Assembly (NCBI GenBank): GCA_019635795.1
Contig: JAHBYV010000002.1
Span: 124,001 to 188,000 of the forward strand
Direction: 5' to 3'
From: Rhizobiaceae bacterium
GTDB taxonomy: Bacteria; Pseudomonadota; Alphaproteobacteria; Rhizobiales; Rhizobiaceae
DNA: 64,000 bases
Below the pieces are notes generated by a model. That model searched no databases, had not been told where the DNA came from, and worked only from the letters and a program-made list of their open reading frames with translations. Below are positions 38,796 to 48,051 of this stretch, piece by piece (the first letter of the stretch is position 1; the number at the start of each line of letters is the position of its first letter). The position numbers were made by a program, and so were the translations under genes.

Positions 38796-39476
38796 ATGTC
38801 CGGGGGCGCACCCGTCAGGTGCATAGTTTTTTCGAAGTTTGACGCACTGACGTTCTTGGGAGGGCAAATTTTGATTGGGAAGACACAAGCCACAGGGAAA
38901 TTCCAGGAAGCGATTTCAGTAGGCCATCACTTCTCACCTGTGAGGTTGCGTGATCTTGGTGCAGCCGGTTTGTTAACTTTGCTTTCAAGCGGATTTCTTC
39001 TTTATTCGTCCGCCGACGCAATGTCCCAGTGTTTGCCTGCCCGGCCCGATCCTGTGTCAATGAATTCCGGAAGTTGCACCGACACCGGTGGAAGCCGTGA
39101 ATCGACAGGTGCTGGTGCGCCAGCGGTAGAAGTCACTGGCGGACAATACACGGGTCAAGGCGTGACCTTCCTTAGCGAACACGGCAGTGTACCTGCCATA
39201 TATGCCGAAGGTGCGGGTGTCGTTATCCTGAATGGCGGCAGCACGATCATAACGACGGAAAGCCACGGATATGGGATTGAGGTGGGAGCCGGCGGTACCG
39301 TCCATGCAAATAGTATCCAGATCACAACTGAGGAATATGGCTCCGACGCGATCCTGGCCGTAGGATCTGGTGCATATGTGTCTCTCGAAGACGTGGGCAT
39401 CGTGGCGAAGGGCGGCTCTGCCCGCGGTATGCGCGTGAGCGATGGCGCCGTTGTGGGGGCGCCAATGTATCAGTAA
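38796..39476 (+). CDS. Autotransporter, N-terminal fragment (frameshifted)
   Basis: This frame gives a long signal region with a hydrophobic core (LGAAGLLTLLSSGFLLYSSADA). It is followed by about 130 residues of repetitive beta-helix passenger (VEVTGGQYTGQGVTF, AGVVILNGGSTIITTES, GIEVGAGGTVHANSI). It then runs into a TAA at 39474 just after a run of five G at 39455-39459. Reading on in the next frame continues the repeat pattern without a gap into the fragment at 39524. Adding one G restores a single 975-residue protein from ATG 38796. A TTG at 38871 with GGGAGGG 6 bases upstream is a strong alternative start (950 residues). Confidence 0.75.
   Translation: MSGGAPVRCIVFSKFDALTFLGGQILIGKTQATGKFQEAISVGHHFSPVRLRDLGAAGLLTLLSSGFLLYSSADAMSQCLPARPDPVSMNSGSCTDTGGSRESTGAGAPAVEVTGGQYTGQGVTFLSEHGSVPAIYAEGAGVVILNGGSTIITTESHGYGIEVGAGGTVHANSIQITTEEYGSDAILAVGSGAYVSLEDVGIVAKGGSARGMRVSDGAVVGAPMYQ
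39455..39459 (+). other. G5 tract at the frameshift point of the autotransporter
   Basis: With five G the frame reads V-V-G-A-P and soon stops. With six it reads V-V-G-G-A-N-V-S-V-R-T and stays open for 2.2 kb. The tract is short compared with known phase-variable poly-G tracts, so a plain deletion or a sequencing or assembly error is also possible. Confidence 0.7.
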
Positions 39477-39523
39477 GAACCACGCAGGAAAGCGGGAATG
39501 ACGACAGCTCAATCGGTGTATGG

Positions 39524-41722
39524 GTGGAGTCAGGAGCATCAGTGAACCTGACTGATTCATCGATTTCAGCTGAAGGAAGCCAATCCTCAGGCGTGGAAGT
39601 ATGGGACGGTACCTTTATCGGAACACGAGTGGCGATCAGCGCCACAGGGCCTGGCGACTTGTCGTCCGGGGTGTATGTGTCTGGCGCTACCGGGCAAGTG
39701 TCGCTAACCGATAGCACTGTTGAGTCGCGCGGTGCTGAAGCACATGCTGTGTTTGCTGACTCGCTGGCCAACGTAACACTTATAAGAACGGATATTTCGG
39801 CAACCGGGCATGGCGCTCACGGTTTGCATCTCAGCGATGGCGGCTCGATTAGTGCGACGAACACCAACGTGGCGGTTACGGGAAATGGTGCCGCAGCCAT
39901 TTCGATGGCGCGCAACGGAACGAACGATATCGGAACGATATTATTCAACGGCGGCAGCCTATCGTCCACAAGAGGTCCGCTGATCTCCGTTGAAGCTGGA
40001 TTAGGCTCCATCACAATCAATCGTCCGATTTCCCTTTCGCCAGGGTTCGTTGGCGGGCGCCCTGTTTTGGCTTCCATAACCAACAACGCATCAGACACGG
40101 CTGACCTTGATCTTACCATCAACGACGCGTCGGGTGTTGCCGGTGACATTGAGGTGACAGGCAACAACAACATTTTGAATGCCACCTTCAATAGGTCTAG
40201 TTGGGCTGGCGATCTCAGTGCGCTTAACAACACCGCCAATATTACACTCAACGCCTCGCGCTGGGTTGGCAGGGCTAGCAACGCGACGAACATCGATCTT
40301 AATTCCGCCAGTCTGTGGAATATCACCGGGTCTTCGGACGCGCGCCTCGTCACCAATGCCGGCCGACTGGCTTTTGAACACGTCGCCGGAAATTTCTTGA
40401 CGCTCACGACGCAAAACTTCGTCGGATCAGGAGGCATTCTCGGGGTCAACACAGTTCTCGCATCAGATAATTCCGACTCCGACCTTCTGGTCATTGATGG
40501 CGGAACTGCCAGTGGCACGACAGGTATCGTCGTCACCAATGTGGGAGGCGGTGGCGCGCAGACGCGCGGGGATGGTATCCGCGTGGTCGACGCGATCAAC
40601 GGCGCAGGCACTGATGCAAACGCCTTCCATCTGGCTAGCCGTGCTGCTGCAGGTGCATACGAATATCTTCTGTTCCACGGAGGCGAGAGTGACAGCAACG
40701 ATTGGTTCCTGCGCTCCCATCTCATTGAAGGACCTACCGTTGTCACGCCAGTATATCGCCCAGAGTTACCCCTCTACAGCGCGTTGCCAGCGATGGGGCG
40801 CAGCTTGGGCCTTGCCTATCTTGGAACGCTTCACGAGCGTGTTGGCGAGCAAATGAACATCAAGACCCGACCAGACCAAGATGACCGTTTCAACGGTGCT
40901 TGGGCGCGTGTATTGGGCGAATCCGGGAGCAACAGTTGGTCAGGCGTACTCAACCTGCACGCACATGACATCAACCTTGCAGGAATTCAGGGCGGGTTGG
41001 ACGTATACCGCGCGGAGCACGACAACGGACATCGCGACCATCTTGGCGTATATGCCGCCTATGCCAACCTGAATTCAAAGATCAGCGGCTTCGCACTCGG
41101 GGTGGACAATCTCGACGCAGGAACGTTAGCACTAAATGGCCCTGCCGTGGGTGCGTATTGGACCCATTATACACCTAGAGGCACTTATCTTGACGCGGTG
41201 ATCCAGTGGCATTGGTTCGACGTAGACGCGACGTCTGATTACGATGCGCGGTTGAATACGAGAGGTTATGGATTCACGGCCTCGCTGGAGGCTGGTCATC
41301 CATTTGCGATTGGAGAAGGCTGGCAGATTGAGCCTCAGGGGCAGATCATCTACCAGACCATATCGGTCAACAATGGTGCGGATGCTTTCTCTTCGGCTGC
41401 CTGGCAGGGTGACGACGCTGTGACAGGACGCATTGGCGCCAGACTCCAGTACTCATTCGATAACGGCGATACGCTCTGGCAGCCCTACGCCAAGGTAAAC
41501 CTGTGGCACGGATTTGGCGGCGAGGATCACGTCACACTGGGAACCTCTCCATCGTTTGAAAGCCAATTCGGGCAAACGTCGCTCGAAGTCGGTGGTGGTT
41601 TCACGGCGCGTTTCTCGGATCTAGCCAGCCTATACGGCTATATGGATCATCGCTGGTCTCTGGATGGAAACGAAGATCAGTCCGTCACGAGCGGGGCAGT
41701 CGGGCTGAGATTCAACTGGTAG
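39524..41722 (+). CDS. Autotransporter, C-terminal fragment: passenger and beta-barrel translocator
   Basis: The frame is open from before 39460, and the first usable start codon is GTG 39524 (732 residues), which has no ribosome-binding site. Residues 1-430 are pertactin-like beta-helix repeats (VNLTDSSISAEGSQSSGVEV and similar) with an autochaperone-like stretch. From about residue 450 (NGAWARVLGESGSNSW) a 12-strand autotransporter barrel runs to the C-terminal GAVGLRFNW, with an aromatic last residue as required for outer-membrane assembly. Type V secretion system; the passenger could be an adhesin. It has no signal peptide on its own, so it is only functional if joined to the upstream fragment. 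Confidence 0.85.
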   Translation: MESGASVNLTDSSISAEGSQSSGVEVWDGTFIGTRVAISATGPGDLSSGVYVSGATGQVSLTDSTVESRGAEAHAVFADSLANVTLIRTDISATGHGAHGLHLSDGGSISATNTNVAVTGNGAAAISMARNGTNDIGTILFNGGSLSSTRGPLISVEAGLGSITINRPISLSPGFVGGRPVLASITNNASDTADLDLTINDASGVAGDIEVTGNNNILNATFNRSSWAGDLSALNNTANITLNASRWVGRASNATNIDLNSASLWNITGSSDARLVTNAGRLAFEHVAGNFLTLTTQNFVGSGGILGVNTVLASDNSDSDLLVIDGGTASGTTGIVVTNVGGGGAQTRGDGIRVVDAINGAGTDANAFHLASRAAAGAYEYLLFHGGESDSNDWFLRSHLIEGPTVVTPVYRPELPLYSALPAMGRSLGLAYLGTLHERVGEQMNIKTRPDQDDRFNGAWARVLGESGSNSWSGVLNLHAHDINLAGIQGGLDVYRAEHDNGHRDHLGVYAAYANLNSKISGFALGVDNLDAGTLALNGPAVGAYWTHYTPRGTYLDAVIQWHWFDVDATSDYDARLNTRGYGFTASLEAGHPFAIGEGWQIEPQGQIIYQTISVNNGADAFSSAAWQGDDAVTGRIGARLQYSFDNGDTLWQPYAKVNLWHGFGGEDHVTLGTSPSFESQFGQTSLEVGGGFTARFSDLASLYGYMDHRWSLDGNEDQSVTSGAVGLRFNW

Positions 41723-41784
41723 ATACCGCCGACGGACTCGGCAACGTCTGACGATTACGATGCGCGATAGGGCTTGATCGCTGC

Positions 41785-42630
41785 TTACGCCATCACCGCT
41801 TGGGCAGTCATTCGGGTGGCTCCATCGCTTCCGGCGGTCCAGAGATCGATGTTTTTGCCATTGCGCGTGGCGTTGACGCTGAAATCATCACCGCAGATCA
41901 GGGGCGCGACGCCGCGGTAGCTGAACTGGATTGGCGTTCTGTTTCCGCTGATCCGCGCTGCGAAGTGCAGAAGAAGCGTGGCTTGTAGCGGACCATGTAC
42001 GACCAGACCGGCGTATCCCTCTTGTTCCCGCGCATAGTCCAGATCGTAGTGGATACGGTGGCCGTTGAAGGTCAAGGCGGAATAGCGGAAGAGCAATGTT
42101 GTGTTGGTTTTGACGGTTTCTCTGAATTCAGGCTGGCGTGGATCAACGCTCTCTTTCGCTGGCTGAGCGGGCGTTAGCTGCTCACCGCGATAAACAATGT
42201 CCTGCCGCTCTCGCACAGCCACCCTGCCCGCAGATATGATTTGATGCTCAACGGTAACGAATACCAGATCGCCGCTGCGGCCCGTCTTATGGGTAACGTC
42301 AGCAATACGTGATGAACGGGTTACAACTTCGTCAATGCGCAACGGCGCCAACAAGGTTAGCTCGCCACCAGCCCACATGCGGCGGGGCAACGATACCGGG
42401 GGCAGGAAGTTGCCCCGTGCAGGATGTCCATCCTTGCCAAGCTCATCGGGTTGCACGGTTGGTTGCGTCAGGCACCAATGGATTGCGAGCGGGGCGTCCT
42501 CAGCGATTTTTGCGCGCGCATTGCCGAGCGTCGCGTCGAATCGCTCCACCAGCCCCTCGGTCAGCATCTCCGAAAGCTGCTGCTCTCGACCAATCCATTG
42601 TCTGAGATGTGCGATATCCACCTCGCTCAT
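41785..42630 (-). CDS. MaoC/HTD2-type enoyl-CoA hydratase (mesaconyl-/itaconyl-CoA hydratase-like)
   Basis: The 281-residue double-hotdog protein has an N-terminal FAS1-like dehydratase domain (to about 150) and a C-terminal MaoC domain with the signature YSALTFNGHRIHYDLDYA and GLVVHGPLQATLLL. Enzymes of this layout hydrate mesaconyl-C4-CoA, itaconyl-CoA or 3-hydroxyacyl thioesters. It overlaps the CoA-transferase gene by 4 bases, and with the acyl-CoA dehydrogenase it forms an activation-dehydrogenation-hydration trio. Last gene of the leftward catabolic run. The exact acyl-CoA is not known. Confidence 0.85.
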   Translation of the reverse strand: MSEVDIAHLRQWIGREQQLSEMLTEGLVERFDATLGNARAKIAEDAPLAIHWCLTQPTVQPDELGKDGHPARGNFLPPVSLPRRMWAGGELTLLAPLRIDEVVTRSSRIADVTHKTGRSGDLVFVTVEHQIISAGRVAVRERQDIVYRGEQLTPAQPAKESVDPRQPEFRETVKTNTTLLFRYSALTFNGHRIHYDLDYAREQEGYAGLVVHGPLQATLLLHFAARISGNRTPIQFSYRGVAPLICGDDFSVNATRNGKNIDLWTAGSDGATRMTAQAVMA

Positions 42631-43757
42631 GTGCCGGACTCCGCAAACTCCTCTCGCACGGACGCTGTCTGCGCCCCCAACGCCGGTACCGGCCCGCCCT
42701 TGACCTCGCGCCTTACGGGAGAGGCGACGCCTTCAAATGTTCCTTCCGGCACTTGCAGGGATAGCCGTCCGAGAGCGGGATGGCTTGCGAGATCTTCAAC
42801 TGTCGAAACGCTTGACCAGGCAAGCGAGCTTTTCTCAAGCAGGTCAATTGCCTCGGCTCTTGTTCTTGCCGCGAAAAATTCGGCGAGTACTTGTGAAAGG
42901 TCGTTCCGGTTTTTTACACGCGAAGGATTGTCGAGAAAACGCGGGTCTTCGACCAGATCGGGGCGCTCTAAGACTCCCTCGCACAGCCTGCGCCATTCGC
43001 CGGGATTCTGTACCACGATAACGATGTCACCATCACTGCAGGCCATGCGCCCATATGGATAGATCGAAGCGTGAGCAAGCCCCGTGCGAGGCGTATCACG
43101 CTTGGCATATGTATGGTGCAATAGCGGCACGCTCATCATGTCCGCCATTGCATCGAACATAGCGATTTCGATGGATTTCCCGCGGCCCGTGCGGGCCCTC
43201 TCGATCAATGCTTCGAGTATTGCCGCATGTGCGTTCATGCCGGTTGAAACATCCGCCAGCGAAACCCCGACCTTTACCGGCGTTTCCGGCGTACCCGTAA
43301 CAGCGCAGATGCCGGACTCGGCCTGAATGAGCATGTCGTAAGCGCGCATGTCCCGGTAGCTGGTATCCTGCCTGTACCCGACAATATCTACGCTTATGAT
43401 ATGCGGAAAGCGTTCGACCAGTTGCGCAGCCCCAAGTCCAAGTCTGGAAGCTGCACCGGGCGCAAGATTCTGGACAAAAATGTCTGCTCTATTCAGCATC
43501 CGCTCCACGAGAGAGCGATCGTCTGCATCCTTGATATCCAGCACGACACTTTCCTTGCCTCGATTGAGCCAAGCGAAATATGCACTGGTTCCGTGGACGG
43601 CCCTATCATAGTGCCTTGCCGTCTCTCCTTCTGAACGCTCTATCTTGATGACGCGAGCACCGGCATCAGCCAAACGCAACGTGCACATCGGCGCAGCAAC
43701 CGCTTGCTCGATGGCGACGACAAGAATCCCATCCAGCGGAAGCATTCGGGGCCTCAA
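42627..43757 (-). CDS. Class III (CaiB/BaiF-family) CoA-transferase
   Basis: The 376-residue protein has the family opening LDGILVVAIEQAVAAPMCTLRLADAGARVIKIE and a typical catalytic Asp context (RAYDMLIQAESGICAVTG). Also present are GKSIEIAMFDAMADMM and GLAHASIYPYGRM, a stretch close to that of itaconate/mesaconate CoA-transferases. Such enzymes move CoA from succinyl-CoA or another donor to a carboxylic acid without ATP. The catalytic Asp is present. It overlaps both neighbours by 4 bases, so translation of the trio is coupled. Confidence 0.87.
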   Translation of the reverse strand: MRPRMLPLDGILVVAIEQAVAAPMCTLRLADAGARVIKIERSEGETARHYDRAVHGTSAYFAWLNRGKESVVLDIKDADDRSLVERMLNRADIFVQNLAPGAASRLGLGAAQLVERFPHIISVDIVGYRQDTSYRDMRAYDMLIQAESGICAVTGTPETPVKVGVSLADVSTGMNAHAAILEALIERARTGRGKSIEIAMFDAMADMMSVPLLHHTYAKRDTPRTGLAHASIYPYGRMACSDGDIVIVVQNPGEWRRLCEGVLERPDLVEDPRFLDNPSRVKNRNDLSQVLAEFFAARTRAEAIDLLEKSSLAWSSVSTVEDLASHPALGRLSLQVPEGTFEGVASPVRREVKGGPVPALGAQTASVREEFAESGT

Positions 43758-44926
43758 TAGGAACGGGGCATGCCGAGGACATGCTCGGAAATATAGGAGA
43801 GGATCAGGTTGGTCGAAATCGGCGCGACCTGATAAAGCCGTGTTTCCCGGAATTTGCGCTCAACATCATATTCCTCGGCGAAGGCAAAGCCACCATGCGT
43901 CTGGACGCAGGCTTCGGCTGCCGCCCATGAGGCTTCGGCTGCGAGCATCTTGGCGATATTGGCCTGCTCTCCACAATCTTGACCGGCCTCGAACCGCTGC
44001 GCCGCTTCACGGACCATCAGTTCTGCGGCTCGCATTTGCGCATATGCACGTGCGATTGGGAATTGAACGCCCTGGTTCTGACCAATCGGACGGCCAAAAA
44101 CCTGCCGTTCACTCGCATATCCGGACGCTTTTTCAATGAACCATTTTGCATCACCAACGCACTCTGCGGCAATCAGGATGCGCTCGGCGTTCATGCCGGA
44201 AAGGATGTAGCGGAACCCCTTCCCTTCCTCGCCGATAAGATTTTCGGCGGGAATGCGCACGTTCTCGAAGAACACCTCGGTTGTGGAGTGATTCATCATT
44301 GTGCGGATCGGCTTGATCGTCATTCCAGCCTTCAGCGCCTCGCGCATGTCCACGATGAAAACAGACAGCCCATCCGTGCGTTTGGAAACCTGCTCTTTTG
44401 GCGTAGTTCGCGCCAGTAGCAACATCAGGTCCGAATATTCGGCGCGGGACGTCCAAACCTTCTGGCCATTGATGATATAATGATCTCCGTCGCGACGGGC
44501 CGTAGTCTTGATGGAGCTTGTGTCGGTGCCGCTTGTTGGCTCCGTGACGCCAAATGCCTGCAACCGCAATTCACCCGAAGCGATGCCGGGGAGGTATTTT
44601 TCCTTCTGAGCCTGGTTCCCATGCCGCAACAGCGCGCCCATGATGTACATTTGAGCGTGACACGCCGCACCATTGGCTCCGGCTCGCTGGATTTCTTCGA
44701 GTATAGCTGCCGCAGCCGATAGCGGCAGGCCAGATCCGCCAAACTCTTCGGGGATCAATACGGAAAGGTAACCACCTTCCGAAAGCGCGTTCACGAATTC
44801 AGTGGGATAGGCGTTTTCCCGATCGAGCTTGCGCCAGTATTCGGCGGGATATTCACGACAAAGCTTGGCTATGCTTTGCCTGATCTGGACGATCTCTTCC
44901 CCTTGATCGAGGTCTTTCAGTTCCAT
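43754..44926 (-). CDS. Acyl-CoA dehydrogenase
   Basis: The 390-residue FAD enzyme starts MELKDLDQGEEIVQIRQSIA and shows the family signatures AFGVTEPTSGTDTSSI and QNQGVQFPIARAYAQMRAAE. The usual Glu-Gly-Thr near the C-terminus is replaced by QVAPISTN, so that catalytic Glu is absent. A Glu in GMNAERILIAAE sits where isovaleryl- and long-chain acyl-CoA dehydrogenases carry theirs. This hints at a branched or unusual substrate. The frame is open up to 45328, but the extra part is antisense to the CapA gene. Confidence 0.9.
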   Translation of the reverse strand: MELKDLDQGEEIVQIRQSIAKLCREYPAEYWRKLDRENAYPTEFVNALSEGGYLSVLIPEEFGGSGLPLSAAAAILEEIQRAGANGAACHAQMYIMGALLRHGNQAQKEKYLPGIASGELRLQAFGVTEPTSGTDTSSIKTTARRDGDHYIINGQKVWTSRAEYSDLMLLLARTTPKEQVSKRTDGLSVFIVDMREALKAGMTIKPIRTMMNHSTTEVFFENVRIPAENLIGEEGKGFRYILSGMNAERILIAAECVGDAKWFIEKASGYASERQVFGRPIGQNQGVQFPIARAYAQMRAAELMVREAAQRFEAGQDCGEQANIAKMLAAEASWAAAEACVQTHGGFAFAEEYDVERKFRETRLYQVAPISTNLILSYISEHVLGMPRSY

Positions 44927-44988
44927 TTCTGTATCCCTGAACTGTGGGGCGGCAACGGGTGCCGCACCTTTATTTCGCCGATGCCAGC

Positions 44989-46146
44989 CTAGACGGCCTT
45001 CACTACGGCAGCAGACCAGTTGCCAACCTTGATGGCTGCGTCTGTGCTGAACTTGCTGGATAGGCCCGCCTTTGTGGTAATATCCTGCATGTAGTCTACG
45101 ATCTTCTTCCCGTCCGGGCTGTCCAGGCTCAAGGGAACTGCATGATTTTCCGGCGTGATGATGCACGGAACGATTCCGACCTTGTCTATGTTCGCACCAT
45201 CGAATTCGATGACGGCAAAAAGGGTTAGTCGTGCCTCCGGATGGAATGGCAGGAGCGGATACCCTTCGCGCGGGTAGATGGCATATTCGCCCATCGCCTT
45301 CAGTGTTGCGACTTCTTCGTCTGTCCACATGCCATTGGTGTCGAGATCGAACACGAAGTGGCCCAAGCCATAAAAGATTGGCTTGCCGTTGTAGAATTCG
45401 ATGCCTCTAAGGAAATGATGATGGTGGCCGTACACAATGTCAGCACCGAAGTCGATTGCCTTCTTTGCCAGCTCTCTTTCGTAATCCAGCAAGACAATAG
45501 GATAACGGGCAGTTCCCCAATGGAAGCTCGCAACCACGATGTCGGACTTGCCCTTCAGTTCCTGAATGTCTGCTTCCAGCTGGTCAAGGTCTTCGCGGCG
45601 CGGCGTGGTCCAAACTTCCGGAACCGAGCCCGGCTCGACATACGAATACCCATCGTTGGGCATACGGTAATCCTGTACGACGCGGATAGCCGCAAGGCCC
45701 GGATTGTTAGCCTTTGCCGCATAGGCAGGCGGATGAACGCACGAGCGTGCGAGGAAACCGACCTTTACGTCGCCCTGTTCCAGTATGGCCGGCTTGCGGG
45801 CTTCGGAAACATTCTTTCCAACCCCGATGGCTCGGATTCCCAAATTCTTCAAGCCGGACAAAGTGTGATCGAGGCCGTCATATCCGCCGTCCACGATGTG
45901 ATTATTTGCGCACGACATAACGTCGAAGCCAGGCGCCTTCAGTCCCTTGAGATTGGAGAGCGAGGAGCAAACAACCCAGCCAGACCCCGGAGGCGGGCTT
46001 GGCTTGTCCGTATAAGCCCCTTCAGAATTGCCAAACAGCATATCGACTGAAGCAAGCAGATCAGCAGAGTGTGTGAACGCGTCGTCCGGGTTCTGTCGAT
46101 TAATGTATACGTCCCCGACTGCGCCGAGACTCCATTTCCTAGTCAT
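44989..46146 (-). CDS. CapA-family (poly-gamma-glutamate synthesis-type) metallophosphoesterase-like protein
   Basis: The 385-residue protein starts MTRKWSLGAVGDVYINRQ. It then carries NSEGAYTDK and CANNHIVDGGYDGLDHTL with the family NNH motif, VVASFHWG, and FGADIVYGHHHHFLRGIE with metal-binding His. These are the motifs of the PGA_cap (CapA) family, a calcineurin-like fold. In Bacillus CapA is membrane-bound, while here there is no signal peptide or helix, so the protein should be cytoplasmic. No capB/capC genes are near. It sits inside a catabolic operon, 62 bases upstream of the acyl-CoA dehydrogenase, so a catabolic hydrolase role seems more likely than polymer synthesis. Confidence 0.82.
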   Translation of the reverse strand: MTRKWSLGAVGDVYINRQNPDDAFTHSADLLASVDMLFGNSEGAYTDKPSPPPGSGWVVCSSLSNLKGLKAPGFDVMSCANNHIVDGGYDGLDHTLSGLKNLGIRAIGVGKNVSEARKPAILEQGDVKVGFLARSCVHPPAYAAKANNPGLAAIRVVQDYRMPNDGYSYVEPGSVPEVWTTPRREDLDQLEADIQELKGKSDIVVASFHWGTARYPIVLLDYERELAKKAIDFGADIVYGHHHHFLRGIEFYNGKPIFYGLGHFVFDLDTNGMWTDEEVATLKAMGEYAIYPREGYPLLPFHPEARLTLFAVIEFDGANIDKVGIVPCIITPENHAVPLSLDSPDGKKIVDYMQDITTKAGLSSKFSTDAAIKVGNWSAAVVKAV

Positions 46147-46182
46147 TCCAACTCTCCTCTCTCCAATTGGTGCCTGTCGCGG

Positions 46183-47475
46183 CTAGTTCATCATGCTTGG
46201 AAGGAACAACACGATCTGCGGGAACAAGGTGAACAGCGCCACACTTCCGACCAGCACCAGCCAGAAGGGCATTGAAGCACGGGCTGCTTGCAGCAGCGAA
46301 ACTTCTCCCCCGGTTATCCCGGTAATAACGAACAGGTTCATTCCCACTGGCGGCGTCAGCATCCCGATTTCGATCAGGATCGTGATAACAACACCAAGCC
46401 ACACGGGGTCGTAGCCCATTGCGGTCATGATCGGGAAAACGACCGGCAAGGTCATGAGCAGCAGCGAAATCCCGTCGAAGAAGCAGCCAAGGATGAGGTA
46501 GAATATCACGACCATTACGAGCACCATGACCGGGCTCAGGTTCATTTCCTTGATCAGCGAGAGAACTTCGAACGGTACGCCAAGAATGCTCAGAGCTTGC
46601 GCAAGTATGAGCGCACCAATGAGGATGACGCCGATTGCCACAAACACATTCATCGAACGCACGATGGCGGTCCAAAGCGACTTCAGTGTCAGATCGCCCC
46701 AAGTTGCGCCGAGCACCGCCGCAGCGACAACGCCCAATCCCGCAGCCTCAATAGAGGTGGCCAATCCGAGATAAATGGTTCCAAGAACCATGAATATCAG
46801 AAGACCGAACGGCCAGATGGACGCGAGGTTTCTGAAAATTTCTCCCAAGGAAACCGGGCCACCCGTTTCTTCAGGCACAAGCGAAGGACGGCGGTAGGTG
46901 ATGATCAATATCAGGATCATAAAAAAGGCGGCGATCAGCAATCCCGGCAAAATGCCAGCGAGAAACAGGCGACCAATCGAAACCTGTTGCGTCGCCCCGA
47001 AAAGGATAAGCGAGATGCTTGGCGGGATAAGCAAACCGAGCGTACCGCCAGCGGCCAGTGTTGCAACGACAGTTTGCCGATCATAGCCACGCTTCGCGAG
47101 CTCCGGATAGGCAACAGATCCAACAGCAGCCGCGGTTGCGGTGCTGGTGCCACTCACCGCTCCAAAAATCGTAGACGCAACGATGTTGGTGTGCAGCAAT
47201 TTGCCGGGAACCCGAGCAAATATAGGGCTCATCGCTGAATAAAGGCTGCTGCTCATTCCGCTCACGAGCATTATCTCGCCCATGAGGATGAACATTGGCA
47301 GAGCGCTGAATGTATAATCAGCAAGGACATTCCATACCGCAGGAATGGCGAGGTCTGTCGCACCTCCAACCGTAAACTGGAGCAACGCAAGGCCGGTCAA
47401 GCCAAGACCTACCCCGATTGGCACCGGGATCAGTGCCATTATGACAAGCCCGCCGAGCAGGATCACCCAAACCAT
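46183..47475 (-). CDS. dctM: TRAP transporter large permease (DctM)
   Basis: The 430-residue protein has about 12-13 helices and starts MVWVILLGGLVIMALIPVPIGVGLGL. It shows the DctM signatures LADYTFSALPMFILMGEIML, GTSTATAAAVGSVAYPELAKRGYD, GLLIPPSISLILFGA and the EIGMLTPPVGMNLFVI motif. It carries the Na+-coupled transport path of the tripartite transporter. Its ATG overlaps the dctQ stop by one base. The ORF could extend upstream, but that part is antisense-like sequence inside dctQ. Confidence 0.94.
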   Translation of the reverse strand: MVWVILLGGLVIMALIPVPIGVGLGLTGLALLQFTVGGATDLAIPAVWNVLADYTFSALPMFILMGEIMLVSGMSSSLYSAMSPIFARVPGKLLHTNIVASTIFGAVSGTSTATAAAVGSVAYPELAKRGYDRQTVVATLAAGGTLGLLIPPSISLILFGATQQVSIGRLFLAGILPGLLIAAFFMILILIITYRRPSLVPEETGGPVSLGEIFRNLASIWPFGLLIFMVLGTIYLGLATSIEAAGLGVVAAAVLGATWGDLTLKSLWTAIVRSMNVFVAIGVILIGALILAQALSILGVPFEVLSLIKEMNLSPVMVLVMVVIFYLILGCFFDGISLLLMTLPVVFPIMTAMGYDPVWLGVVITILIEIGMLTPPVGMNLFVITGITGGEVSLLQAARASMPFWLVLVGSVALFTLFPQIVLFLPSMMN

Positions 47476-48005
47476 CAGTGCAACCCTCCGGCGATTTCGT
47501 TTTCTTCGGGAGCGTAGGGCGCCACTGCCGCCACCAGCGCGGCGAGGCAGGAAACTGCGCAGGACAATGGTAAAATAGCCGTCCAGGGCCACAGCAATAA
47601 ACGGCTTCCCAAGGTTCTTGCCGAAAGGTCCAGCGCCGTTTGCATGTAATCGTAAGCGAGTATGCCCAGCCAGGCGAAGAAGCCGGCGGTTATGACGAGA
47701 CCCGCGCGCCTCAACCAGTTCCGCGTGGTCTGGGAGGCAAGGTCGTACAGCAAAGTAACTTTAATGTGCGAGTCCTTGAGGGTGACGTGAGCCATCCCAA
47801 GGAACGCCATCGATATCAGGAATAGACCGACAACCTCTTCCGTAAATGCGAAAGGAGATTTCACGACGTATCTCATCACCACTGAAATTACGACGAGGCC
47901 GGTAATCGGGATTATCAGCACAGACGAGAATAGATGGAGAACTGCAGTGCATTTCCGCACTATCGCCTCCGGTACAGATTCAGGCCGTTTCATTTTAGCC
48001 TCCAT
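47475..48005 (-). CDS. dctQ: TRAP transporter small permease (DctQ)
   Basis: The 176-residue protein has four helices (VLIIPITGLVVISVVMRYVV, VVGLFLISMAFLGMAHV, GLVITAGFFAWLGILAYDY, WPWTAILPLSCAVSCLAALV) and the DctQ-typical ISVVMRYV...PFAFTEEV stretch. The C-terminus is short and polar. It joins DctM in the membrane. The start is MEAKMKRPES; the second Met (MKRPES) would shorten it by four residues. It lies 87 bases after dctP, and a stem-loop stands in between. Confidence 0.9.
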   Translation of the reverse strand: MEAKMKRPESVPEAIVRKCTAVLHLFSSVLIIPITGLVVISVVMRYVVKSPFAFTEEVVGLFLISMAFLGMAHVTLKDSHIKVTLLYDLASQTTRNWLRRAGLVITAGFFAWLGILAYDYMQTALDLSARTLGSRLLLWPWTAILPLSCAVSCLAALVAAVAPYAPEENEIAGGLH

Positions 48006-48051
48006 AGTGCGGGGATAAATTTCACTGTCGAGATTGTGCTGAAATCAGGAA

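Noticed and set aside
46288-47238. Plus-strand frame of 316 residues
   Set aside because: Antisense to dctM, dominated by Asn/Arg/Gln, with no hydrophobic core or motifs.
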